This document shows, piece by piece, positions 17,721-25,348 of a DNA stretch of 64,000 nt. Source of the DNA: an uncultured Collinsella sp. (GTDB taxonomy: Bacteria > Actinomycetota > Coriobacteriia > Coriobacteriales > Coriobacteriaceae); the NCBI GenBank assembly GCA_900541035.1, contig UQIN01000003.1:66433-130432 (forward strand), given 5' to 3'. Position 1 is the stretch's first letter. Every line of letters begins with the position of its first letter. The notes beneath the pieces were generated by a model, which did not search any database, was not told the origin of the DNA, and saw nothing but the letters and a program-made list of their open reading frames with translations. Made by a program: the position numbers and the translations under genes.

Positions 17721-18068
17721 GGGCATCACCTCCCGTCGCATGGAGGGCGCTGCCCGGCACATGGAACTGCCGTCAACAACTGCCATTCTATCAAAGCGCG
17801 GTCATAAATACGAATATATGTTCGATAATAACAGCAACGTGATTCCCTCGAATAGCAGCCTTTCGTAAGGGCGGCAGAAGACGGCGCTGGGCGATTGGGG
17901 CTAGACGCGCAGGTCTTCGTCACCGAAAGCCCGTTTGATTAACCAGCCCTCTGTAGGTACACTGCATATTGATGGGCCCGGGATGACCGCTGATTCAAGT
18001 CACCGGGCCTAAATCTTTTCATCCATTTGAATAGAGCGGGCGACTCTCTTGGGGCCGTCTGCATGGCG
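17626..18068. repeat. Duplicated segment, copy B
   Basis: Counterpart of 16528-16707. The first block (17626-17695) is the 3' half of the small peptide gene; the second (17970-18068) precedes the exonuclease gene just as copy A precedes the SIMPL gene. Its hairpin GGCCCGGGATGAC...GTCACCGGGCC plus ATCTTTTC looks like a terminator. Confidence 0.75.
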
Positions 18069-18181
18069 TGTGATTAGCGCATGGTATTGCGCCCAGCTTT
18101 CATGTCCGCGCGGCCACCTATCCTTACGGCAATGTAGCCGCTTATGTAACAAGCGGCAAGCAACGGAGAAAGGCCCTAACC

Positions 18182-18916
18182 GTGTCAGCTGAAAAGACGC
18201 CGTGTATCTCGGCTATCGATACGACGAACTTTGCGCGCCAGATTGTGCTGGACTTTGAGTTTGCGCCGGTGCCAAAACAGCGCCAGCGCCGTGGGCTGCG
18301 CAATGAGATTATCGAGGTCGGCGCCGTTAAGCTCGATTACCACGGCAACGTTATGGGCGAGTTCTCGCAGTTTGTGCAGACGGAATTTACCGAAGGCGTT
18401 GCGTATCCCGTCCGCGAGCTCACGGGGATATCGGCCGTGGACACCGCGATGGCCGATCCGCTCTACATGGTGATAAAAAGGCTCAGCGATTGGATCGGTC
18501 GCTACTCCGCCCAGGTGGTCTGTTGGAACGGTGCGGACCGTCGGCAGCTTTTGACCGAGTGCCAGGCAAAGCACATCGACCTTTCCACATTTCCTACGGA
18601 CTGGGCCGACCTGCAGGCGTTTTACACCTCGATCATGGACGTTGGCAGCCACGGGCGCGTCTCGTTGGGCGACGCGGCAACGTGGTTCGGCATCGAGTTT
18701 GACGAGTCGACGGGCCATGCCCACAGCGCCCTAGCCGATGCGCGCGTGACCGCCAAGCTGCTCAAGCAGGTGATGGACGGGGACTATCACGTGAGTCCGC
18801 GCGCCCAAGAAGTCCGCCAACGTTGGGGGATGGGCGAGCGGGCCCAGACACGCCTCTCTAGCAAGTGCCCCGAGCTGGGCGACCTGCTGCTGAAGCTGAA
18901 GGCGGCGGGAAGGTAG
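18182..18916 (+). CDS. DnaQ-like 3'-5' exonuclease domain protein
   Basis: A 244-residue protein with a GTG start at 18182 after GGAGAAAGG. The DEDDh exonuclease motifs are visible: Exo I in IVLDFEFAPVP (Asp and Glu about residues 23-25), EIIEVGAVKLD, Exo II near VVCWNGADRRQL, and Exo III GHAHSALADARVTAKLL with the catalytic His and Asp. It should remove nucleotides from 3' ends of DNA or RNA. The first aspartate is present as DFEF rather than the more usual DTET. No polymerase gene is adjacent; it stands alone between a duplicated segment and a minus-strand unknown gene. Confidence 0.85.
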   Translation: MSAEKTPCISAIDTTNFARQIVLDFEFAPVPKQRQRRGLRNEIIEVGAVKLDYHGNVMGEFSQFVQTEFTEGVAYPVRELTGISAVDTAMADPLYMVIKRLSDWIGRYSAQVVCWNGADRRQLLTECQAKHIDLSTFPTDWADLQAFYTSIMDVGSHGRVSLGDAATWFGIEFDESTGHAHSALADARVTAKLLKQVMDGDYHVSPRAQEVRQRWGMGERAQTRLSSKCPELGDLLLKLKAAGR

Positions 18917-18957
18917 GGGCGTTAGCTGTCTGCATGGCGCGTGCCTGTCGCGTATCG

Positions 18958-20193
18958 TTACTCTTCCTGCTGCTTGGCAGGCAAGATGTAGACGTTCTCG
19001 GCGTCCACGGCGATCTGCGCGGGGCGGTTGTAGAGGGTGTCGATCTCCTTTACGCTCTGCTTGAACGGCGTGACGTCGGGCGTCTTTGCCTGATGGAGCT
19101 TTTCGAGGAGTTTCTCGGATTGCTTGTCGTTGAACTTTCCGATGCTCTCTCCTGCGCCTTCGAGCGCCTCGTCGATGAGTGTATGGTCGCCCACGGGGGT
19201 CTTTGCGATGGCGTGACCGAGCAATTTGCCCGCGGACGCGATACCGCCCAGCAGTGCCGCATCGACGGTGTCGACAGCCCCCGCTTCGAGTGCGTTGTAG
19301 CAGTCGGTGTAGAGCTCGCGGTACGCGATCGAATCAGCCTCGATCTTCGCAGTGGCGTCCGCGAGCTTTGCGGGCTCGAAGTTCTGGGCGAGCATGGGTT
19401 CGAGGAACAGCGAGAACGCGTGGATGTAGGTGGCGAGCTGGCAGTCTTTGAGGTAGTCGAGCACCTTGTCGAGGCGTCTGCCCAAGCCGTCTCGCACCTC
19501 GATGAACCCTTTCTTTTTCAGATCCGCCTGTGCCTGCGAGCGGAAGAGTTCCATGTCCTGCGCGGACGACTGCTTGATGTCGAGCACCTTCATATGGGCG
19601 TTTGCCATGTAGGTGGCGTTGCCGTAGTTGAGGCCGTAACCGTTGAGGATGTCTGCGAGCGTCTTGAGGTTGCCACGCATGTTGGCCTTGTCGCGCTGAC
19701 GCATGTACTCGAACATTTCGTCGACGGACTCCTGGATGGAGTCGAGCTTTTGGTTTATCTGCGCGATTGCGGCTGCCATGAATAGCGATGTTGGATCGTA
19801 AGGCACCTGCGTGACGCTCGTGGCGATGTCGCCCTCGACTACGTGGAAGCGCGCCTGCCCAAGGCCCTTGGCGGCGTCGCGGTAGCCCCCTGTGAGACCG
19901 CTGCCGTCCTTGAACGTGTTGAGTTTCGACGGATCGAGCGGGTTACCATATTTGTCAGTCGCCTGGAGCAGCGTGGGCACGCTCACCGTGTTGGTGACGG
20001 TGCGAAACATCGAGGGGAGCGAGGCGAACGCCACGCCGAGTTGGGGAATTCGCTCGAGCGGTAGCTTGATGGCGCCGGAGACGTCCACCCGCTTCTGAGT
20101 GAGCGCGAGGTGGATTTTGGTCGATGCGAGCTGTTTTGCCACGAGCTCCTCTCGGCCGTCGTTCGCCGAGGGTTTGGTCTCGTTGTCTGCCAT
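18958..20193 (-). CDS. Conserved protein of unknown function, 411 residues
   Basis: ATG at 20193 is taken because AAGGAG lies 7 nt upstream; an in-frame start 12 codons earlier has no such site. No named domain is recognised. The protein has no signal peptide. The middle is helical and likely coiled (AQINQKLDSIQESVDEMFEY, about residues 148-167), followed by a RGNLKTLADIL helix and a glycine-rich hydrophobic stretch near 320 (AALLGGIASAGKLLGHAIAK). The end DAENVYILPAKQQEE is short and acidic. I recall similar orphan proteins in other gut bacteria, but cannot give a function. It is a single-gene unit. Confidence 0.75.
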   Translation of the reverse strand: MADNETKPSANDGREELVAKQLASTKIHLALTQKRVDVSGAIKLPLERIPQLGVAFASLPSMFRTVTNTVSVPTLLQATDKYGNPLDPSKLNTFKDGSGLTGGYRDAAKGLGQARFHVVEGDIATSVTQVPYDPTSLFMAAAIAQINQKLDSIQESVDEMFEYMRQRDKANMRGNLKTLADILNGYGLNYGNATYMANAHMKVLDIKQSSAQDMELFRSQAQADLKKKGFIEVRDGLGRRLDKVLDYLKDCQLATYIHAFSLFLEPMLAQNFEPAKLADATAKIEADSIAYRELYTDCYNALEAGAVDTVDAALLGGIASAGKLLGHAIAKTPVGDHTLIDEALEGAGESIGKFNDKQSEKLLEKLHQAKTPDVTPFKQSVKEIDTLYNRPAQIAVDAENVYILPAKQQEE

Positions 20194-20375
20194 AGCGCGC
20201 TCCTTGCTTACGTTGATAGTCGTGGGCATTATCTCATCGCCTGGTGGCTTGCTAGAGCGGGGTAGAGGCCGAGCGTCTGGCGAAACTCGTTAACTGATTG
20301 CATTTCAGCGGATTGGGTTGATTATAAGAGAAGGACGGCTATCCATCTGCCCTTCCCAGTTGAGTTCGCTTTGAG

Positions 20376-22190
20376 CTACTGTTCGTGCCTATGCTGCTTG
20401 GGCTCAAGCCTTCTCGCTGCCGTGAAGCAGGCCGTGGCCGCCATGGCCAATGCGATGCTGGCCATCCAAGTGGAGTCGCCGGTTGCAGCGAGCTTTGGTT
20501 CATCGGCTGTCGTGCGTCCCGACTTTTTTGTAGCCGCCTCGTCGGCGTCCTTTTCAGGAGCGGCAGGATCACTTTTGTTGTCGCCGGGTGAATCTACGTC
20601 GGTCTTTCCGCCCGCCTGCTCCCCTTGGGCCTTCCCCTCCACGGTGAAGGACGCATCGGTCGCCGTCCCGTCCTTCCAGACGGCCGTGACGGTGTGTCCG
20701 CCGCCGGCGAGCGTGTCCAGGTAGGACGGCCTGAGCTCGATAATCGTGCTGCCCCTGGTTGCGGTGTAGTTCTCGGCGGAGACCTCAGTTCCGTCCACGA
20801 GGAGACGCGTGAACTCATCGAGAGGACCGCTGAAGCGGAAGGTCAGACCGGCCTCGCCGTCCTTTGCATACGCCTGCCCGTCGCCCTTGGTGGCGGCATA
20901 CAGCGGAGCGGTCACGTCGAAGGTGACGTCCCCCGCGTCGTCGACATCAAAGGTCTGAACGCCGGTCTTGCCGTTACGCTCGGCGTAGGCGGAGCTGTAG
21001 ACGAAGGTCTCGTGGCCCGTCTTGTCGAGGACCGCGAGGGCTTGGATTTCAAACGAGCCCATCGAGAGCGACGTGGGGAACTCGATTTCGATATAGCCCC
21101 TTGCCGCATCGTAGCTGCAGCTCAACGTTTTGCGGGTCTTTAAAGAGTTCGGGTCCTCGACATAGCCGGGGTCGCCGAGGATCGGGGAGACAGACTTTAC
21201 GCCGTCCGCGTCGCCTACATTGCAATAGATACGGAGGATCCCGCCGACGGGGACCCTCTTCGCGGAGATGGAAACGTTCGAGACCGTGGGCGGGTTCCGG
21301 TCGATCGCGCTGCCGGTCACCTCGAAGCACAGCTCGCTCGGGTCGCCAACCGAGAAAGTCGCGCCCGAAATGCCGTTGGCCCTGGCGTAGGAACTCTCGT
21401 ACACATCGGTCTCGAACCCTAGGCCATCGGTGACCGAAAGGCCGATCAGCCTGTGCCTTCCGATCCTATTGCTGTCGAATGTGAGGTCAAACCCGTCGAT
21501 AGACGAGCCTCCGTGATAATAGGCTGACGAAACAGAGCAGCCGTCGTCCGAATTCTCCCAGCCCTGCCGCAGTATGGGGGAAACGGAGCGAACGCCGTCG
21601 GCATCGGAGACGGTCCAAGAGATGTGGAGGTCGGCACCGGTTGCGACCTCCCTGCTCGAGAGCGACACGGAGGACACGGTCGGCGGGTTTTGGTCCTCGG
21701 GTCCCTCGGTCACCTCATACTCGAGGGGGTCGGTGGTGAAGGTCGGACAGTCGAGCCCCTTCTCCTCGGCATACGTCGTGTCGTAGACATCGGTAACCCA
21801 TCCAAGACTATCGGTCACGCCGAGGCCGATGATCCGGTACCTGCAGGGCCGGTCGCTCGGGGAGGTGGAGATATCGAAGCCCGCGGTCGTGTTGCCGGTC
21901 GACGAGAAGGCGAGACGGGAACTGATTCCATGGTCTCCGGTATCGTTTTCGACAAGGACTTCGACTATGGGCGTGACGGACCGTACCCCGTCAGGGTCAT
22001 CGACGCTATAGCCGACATGCAGCGTGGAGCCGGCCGTGACTGTCGTCGCGGATATCGTCACGTTGGAGATGCTGGGCGGGTTCGGGTCCGACGCGGCTAG
22101 GGCGGTTGAGGGCAAAGCAAGCGCTACGGTGGCGGACAGCGAGGCGAGCAGGCTGAGCGCGAAGCGCCTGGAGAATTTCAAGGAGGTCAT
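20376..22190 (-). CDS. Sortase-anchored surface protein with three Ig-like repeats
   Basis: A 604-residue secreted protein. Residues 1-33 are a signal peptide (MTSLKFSRRFALSLLASLSA then ALPSTALAA). Three modules of about 130 residues start near 36, 166 and 297, each opening with NPP(T/S)(V/I)S and carrying D(P/A)DGV(R/K)SV(T/S)PI. An Ig-like region follows, then a charged linker with many D/E/K. The C-terminus has LAATG at 567-571, a hydrophobic helix and a basic tail, i.e. an LAXTG-type signal as used by actinobacterial sortases. It should be linked to peptidoglycan; the ligand is unknown. Its ATG overlaps the upstream stop codon (ATGA). Confidence 0.85.
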   Translation of the reverse strand: MTSLKFSRRFALSLLASLSATVALALPSTALAASDPNPPSISNVTISATTVTAGSTLHVGYSVDDPDGVRSVTPIVEVLVENDTGDHGISSRLAFSSTGNTTAGFDISTSPSDRPCRYRIIGLGVTDSLGWVTDVYDTTYAEEKGLDCPTFTTDPLEYEVTEGPEDQNPPTVSSVSLSSREVATGADLHISWTVSDADGVRSVSPILRQGWENSDDGCSVSSAYYHGGSSIDGFDLTFDSNRIGRHRLIGLSVTDGLGFETDVYESSYARANGISGATFSVGDPSELCFEVTGSAIDRNPPTVSNVSISAKRVPVGGILRIYCNVGDADGVKSVSPILGDPGYVEDPNSLKTRKTLSCSYDAARGYIEIEFPTSLSMGSFEIQALAVLDKTGHETFVYSSAYAERNGKTGVQTFDVDDAGDVTFDVTAPLYAATKGDGQAYAKDGEAGLTFRFSGPLDEFTRLLVDGTEVSAENYTATRGSTIIELRPSYLDTLAGGGHTVTAVWKDGTATDASFTVEGKAQGEQAGGKTDVDSPGDNKSDPAAPEKDADEAATKKSGRTTADEPKLAATGDSTWMASIALAMAATACFTAARRLEPKQHRHEQ

Positions 22191-22939
22191 TGGTGGTGCC
22201 GATCTTCCATAATTGTTGCAGCGATACCAGTATATCTTTGGCCCATGCTAGCCAGATGTTCTTTCCGCGAACGGCTCGTTAGTTTAGAGACGGCATATGG
22301 ACGCCTGTCTCGTCCACGTTTCTCGTAAGGGCGATTATAAGGACATGAAGAGACTTTCTCGGAACAATCAATTGGGGATATCAAAGAAATGCTGGACGCC
22401 TCCTGATCGCTCAATGCCTTTGAGGTGAAATGCGGCGCATCGGCTACGTTGTTGAGATCATTTATCGAGCGATACGTCATTCCAGCTGAGGCCACCGTCA
22501 TGAGGCTTCTGTTCCTACACCCCCCCGCAATCCCGCGCGCGGCACCCAACAGCTCGTACTCCCTCTCGCTCCACTGGCACAGCTCGGCAGTCTCGACGGC
22601 GTCGCGACACAGGTCCAGAAACACCTCAGCTCCCTCGCAGAAGCACTCGCGGGCAAAGTCACCCGAACCGCTTGCGACGCACGTGCCGTCGGCAAACAGC
22701 TTCCAGCTAGACAGCTCGCGCGAGTCGTCTCCAAGCAGCTTGATCTGCAGTACGTGCGGGTCGCCGGCGGTGTAGAGCTCTTTCTCGAGCGCCTGCACGG
22801 TAAAGCGCATCTGGTGGGGGAGACTGCTCTTGACCATGGCCGAGGCATAGCCGTTCGGCTTGTCCAGAAGATGCATTCGTTTTGGCTTGGCTGCCAGGTT
22901 GTGGAAGTTGCGCTCACTGCGCACGGAGAAATTGTCCAT
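22187..22939 (-). CDS. Hypothetical protein, possibly altered 3' half
   Basis: ATG at 22939 follows GAAAGGAG, giving 250 residues. The first 135 residues look like a real protein (MDNFSVRSERNFHNLAAKPK, then MRFTVQALEKELYTAGDPHV, a CFCEGAEVFLDLCRDAVETA helix and REYELLGAARGIAGG). From about residue 137 the composition changes to a Ser/Arg-rich stretch unlike the rest, so a frameshift or fusion near 22530 is possible. The stop overlaps the start of the surface protein gene (ATGA), which could couple their translation or be chance. No domain was recognised. Confidence 0.5.
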   Translation of the reverse strand: MDNFSVRSERNFHNLAAKPKRMHLLDKPNGYASAMVKSSLPHQMRFTVQALEKELYTAGDPHVLQIKLLGDDSRELSSWKLFADGTCVASGSGDFARECFCEGAEVFLDLCRDAVETAELCQWSEREYELLGAARGIAGGCRNRSLMTVASAGMTYRSINDLNNVADAPHFTSKALSDQEASSISLISPIDCSEKVSSCPYNRPYEKRGRDRRPYAVSKLTSRSRKEHLASMGQRYTGIAATIMEDRHHQ

Positions 22940-23304
22940 ACGGACTCCTTTCATCGATATTGGCAGGGCCACCGTGCCTCTTGGCCGGTTGGCGTCGGGA
23001 TCGTGGAGCCAACTCTCTACCCCGACTCTGGATAAAACGCGCCCGCTCCTTGCGGGCACGATGGGGTCTATCAACGTGTACGGACAGAAATCAAGCGCCA
23101 TCCGCGAAATGACGCGCGGATGGCGTTGGTTTCCCAAGTGATTATTCGGCTTCCATCCGGAAAAGTGTCGAAATCAGCCGTGTAAAAGTACGGAAAAGTG
23201 TCGAGATAGGCACCTTAAAACTTCGGAAAAGTGTGGCTGGATGACAAAACAGCACTTAGAAGTCGGTGCTGGATGCGGGATCCTGTGGTCGCCTTCAGCC
23301 CTCG
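22940..23304. other. Intergenic stretch with short tandem repeats
   Basis: About 365 bases between two minus-strand genes. Apart from the three 33-bp repeats starting at 23158, nothing is recognised; a minus-strand frame runs through the right part but has no ribosome site. Confidence 0.5.
23158..23237. repeat. Three CGGAAAAGTGTCGA repeats with 33-bp period
   Basis: The 14-base core CGGAAAAGTGTCGA begins at 23158 and 23191, with a slightly changed copy (CGGAAAAGTGTGGC) at 23224. Spacing is exactly 33 bp and the intervening 19 bases are not conserved, as expected for repeated protein-binding sites. Confidence 0.85.
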
Positions 23305-24294
23305 CTACTCGTCGTCCTCGTCGTTGGGGTCGCCCTTGAGGGTGTTGATGTCCAGGTACTGGTTGTCGTCCTCTTTTTGCTGGGTCTCCGACTCCGCTTG
23401 GGTGGGGCCGCGGAACAGCTGGAACCCCTCAAACGCAATGACACCGAGCAGGGCAATGATAATGGCGATAAAGGCAACCTTGACTGCCTGCGGAAATTCC
23501 GAGAAACGCAGCGCCTTTTCCTCGGCGTAATAATCGGCGAAGCGCTCTTCGCCCGTGCTTTTGGTATACGCCGTCGCGGACGCGGCCTCCGGGTCATATT
23601 CCGGTGCAGGCGTGGCGGCGTACGGATCGTTGAGATAATCGCTCGATGCGGTGCCATAATCCTCGGTCTCGATGCGACCGGTGCCAGCATAGCCATCGGA
23701 ATAACCGGAATATGCCGCACCGCCCTCATAGTCCGCGGCGCTCGTGTTGGCGGCAAAAAGCGGGTTAACTGGAACATCGAGCGCCGGCATGCCGGTAGAG
23801 GTCTCATCCAGATCGGTTGCAGCCCAGGAATCGTAGGCAACCTGATGGGCAACGGGCTCATCGAGCCTTGCGACCGGAGGCTTGCGTGCCGCAGGAACAG
23901 GCAACTGCTGGGCGCTGTACATAACGGTGCTGTCGGCCGATTTGCCCTGCGTCGCTGCTGCGAGAAATGCCGCCGTCTCGGACGGGTCGCTTGCGGGGCG
24001 GGGAGCGGGCGTGGGCGCCGAAGTGGGTGCGGGCGTAGGCGCGGGCGTCGAAACAGGCGACTGCGCAGGAGTCGGCGCAGATACGGGCTCAGGCGCAAGT
24101 GCGGGATTGGGGCTTGACGGGCGAGCCCCGCCGCCGCCCATGAGTTCGTCGGCGGTCCACGGGCGATCATCCATCACGTCGTCAAGGCTCAGCGAAAACA
24201 GGTCGTCTTCACCCTCATCGAACATGCGGTGCACATGTCCACCAATTGCCGGAATCAATCCGCGACCGGTGCATGATGCCTTGCTCAACGCCAT
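23305..24294 (-). CDS. Proline-rich single-pass membrane protein of unknown function
   Basis: ATG at 24294 follows GAAAGGATGG and gives 329 residues. There is no N-terminal signal peptide. Residues about 35-120 are rich in Pro, Ala, Ser and Thr (repeated APTPAP), and the middle is acidic and tyrosine-rich (SDYLNDPYAATPAPEYDPEA). One transmembrane helix lies near residues 270-290 (VKVAFIAIIIALLGVIAFEG), with an acidic tail ending PNDEDDE. The long N-terminal part should face the cytosol if the positive-inside rule holds. No family is recognised. It precedes the second YheO-type regulator on the opposite end but shares no clear operon with it. Confidence 0.72.
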   Translation of the reverse strand: MALSKASCTGRGLIPAIGGHVHRMFDEGEDDLFSLSLDDVMDDRPWTADELMGGGGARPSSPNPALAPEPVSAPTPAQSPVSTPAPTPAPTSAPTPAPRPASDPSETAAFLAAATQGKSADSTVMYSAQQLPVPAARKPPVARLDEPVAHQVAYDSWAATDLDETSTGMPALDVPVNPLFAANTSAADYEGGAAYSGYSDGYAGTGRIETEDYGTASSDYLNDPYAATPAPEYDPEAASATAYTKSTGEERFADYYAEEKALRFSEFPQAVKVAFIAIIIALLGVIAFEGFQLFRGPTQAESETQQKEDDNQYLDINTLKGDPNDEDDE

Positions 24295-24417
24295 TCTGTC
24301 CCATCCTTTCGAAATACTAATGACATCGATTATATGGAACTTCCCAAGCGGCTCGGTCTCGGATTCGTGCTTTCCAGAACTCGCGCCCAAAAAGGGAGGG
24401 GCAATCCAGGCGAGTGC

Positions 24418-25071
24418 CTACTTGTCGCCGGCCGCCGCCTTGGCCTCATTGAGGTAGCTATAGAAGCTGTACTTGGAGATGCCAAAGAACTCGCAGGCGC
24501 GCTCACTCGACTTGGAAATGAGGAAGGCACCGCGACGGTCGAGGTAGCCAATGGCACGAATGCGCTCGTCTTTGGTCATGAGCGCCGCGGGCTTGCCCAC
24601 AAACTGCTCGCACTCGTGCAGCAGGTCCTCGAGCAGGTCGCCGATGTTCTTGGTAATGGGCTCGGGCTCGGTATAGCCCGTGCCGCCGGTGCCGGTAAAA
24701 GCGTCGAGCGAGCGCTCAAATGCCTTCATAAGCGTAATGTCAAAGTTGATGCCCAAAATGCCGACGGGCTTGCCCTCGTCGTTGCGGATAAAGATCGTCG
24801 ACGATTTGAGCAGCTTACCGTCGGTGGTTTTAGTGAGGTACGGCTCGCGGTCGTGTACGTCGGTGGCGCCCTCGTGCATGGACTCAAACACGATATGGCT
24901 GGGGCCGTCACCCAGTTTGCGCCCGCTGACGTGGCCGTTTTCGATCACTACGATGGAGTGGTCCACGTCCTCGGTCTCCAGGTCGTGGACGACGACTTCA
25001 CAGTTGGGGCCAAATTGGAGTGCCAGGCCGTGTGCAAGGCGCTTATAGAACTCAATCTGTGCGGGGGTCAT
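24418..25071 (-). CDS. YheO-type PAS/HTH transcriptional regulator, copy 2
   Basis: A 217-residue protein; ATG 25071 follows GGAAGGTACCT. The PAS-like sensor covers about residues 8-118 (CEVVVHDLETEDVDHSIVVI, SSTIFIRNDEGKPVGILGIN) and the HTH_22 domain the last 55 residues (AFLISKSSERACEFFGISKY, then SFYSYLNEA). It is transcribed divergently from dpaL, with an extended inverted repeat between them. Domain order and length match the regulator at 1869-2525, which faces arm A of the island, so the two probably control the two arms. Whether they act as activators or repressors, and on what ligand, cannot be read from the sequence. Confidence 0.9.
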   Translation of the reverse strand: MTPAQIEFYKRLAHGLALQFGPNCEVVVHDLETEDVDHSIVVIENGHVSGRKLGDGPSHIVFESMHEGATDVHDREPYLTKTTDGKLLKSSTIFIRNDEGKPVGILGINFDITLMKAFERSLDAFTGTGGTGYTEPEPITKNIGDLLEDLLHECEQFVGKPAALMTKDERIRAIGYLDRRGAFLISKSSERACEFFGISKYSFYSYLNEAKAAAGDK

Positions 25072-25211
25072 AGGTACCTTCCTAAAAATTAGTTTGGGCA
25101 CACTTTGCCATAAACCGCACCTGTTCGCAAATAGCGAAAGTGTCACTGCGTTATGTGACCGTTCGTCGGCGAAAAGGTACCGATTACGGCAACAAACAAT
25201 TTGTTAGGTTT

Positions 25212-25260
25212 GCCAAGCAAAAAGTGTGATAGAACAGTGCTAACAAACTTTTTGTTTGGC
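25212..25260. promoter_or_regulatory. Inverted-repeat operator candidate before dpaL
   Basis: Arms of 17 bp (25212-25228 and 25244-25260) match at 15 positions: GCCAAGCAAAAAGTGTG against the complement of CAAACTTTTTGTTTGGC. A smaller AACAAACAATTTGTT palindrome lies just left, at about 25191-25205. It is a likely binding site for the adjacent regulator. Confidence 0.6.
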
Positions 25261-25348
25261 ATCCACATAAAAGTTCAGTCGCATGAATGGGAATGGGCTG
25301 AAACGCGTATGCGGGGGCCGGCAAGAGAGGACTTAAGGAGTTCACCGT

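Larger units (their letters stand above)
17445..18181. other. Long intergenic stretch with a duplicated segment and a small ORF
   Basis: About 740 bases. They hold a minus-strand 41-codon gene (17595-17720), copy B of the duplicated segment, and a hairpin AGGGGTC / GACCCCT (17581-17611) over the end of that small gene. From 17787 to 17969 nothing is recognised. Confidence 0.6.

Noticed and set aside
23158..23237. Short CRISPR or degenerate CRISPR array
   Set aside because: The core is only 14 bases, with three copies and 19-base intervals; no cas genes, and repeated operator sites fit better.
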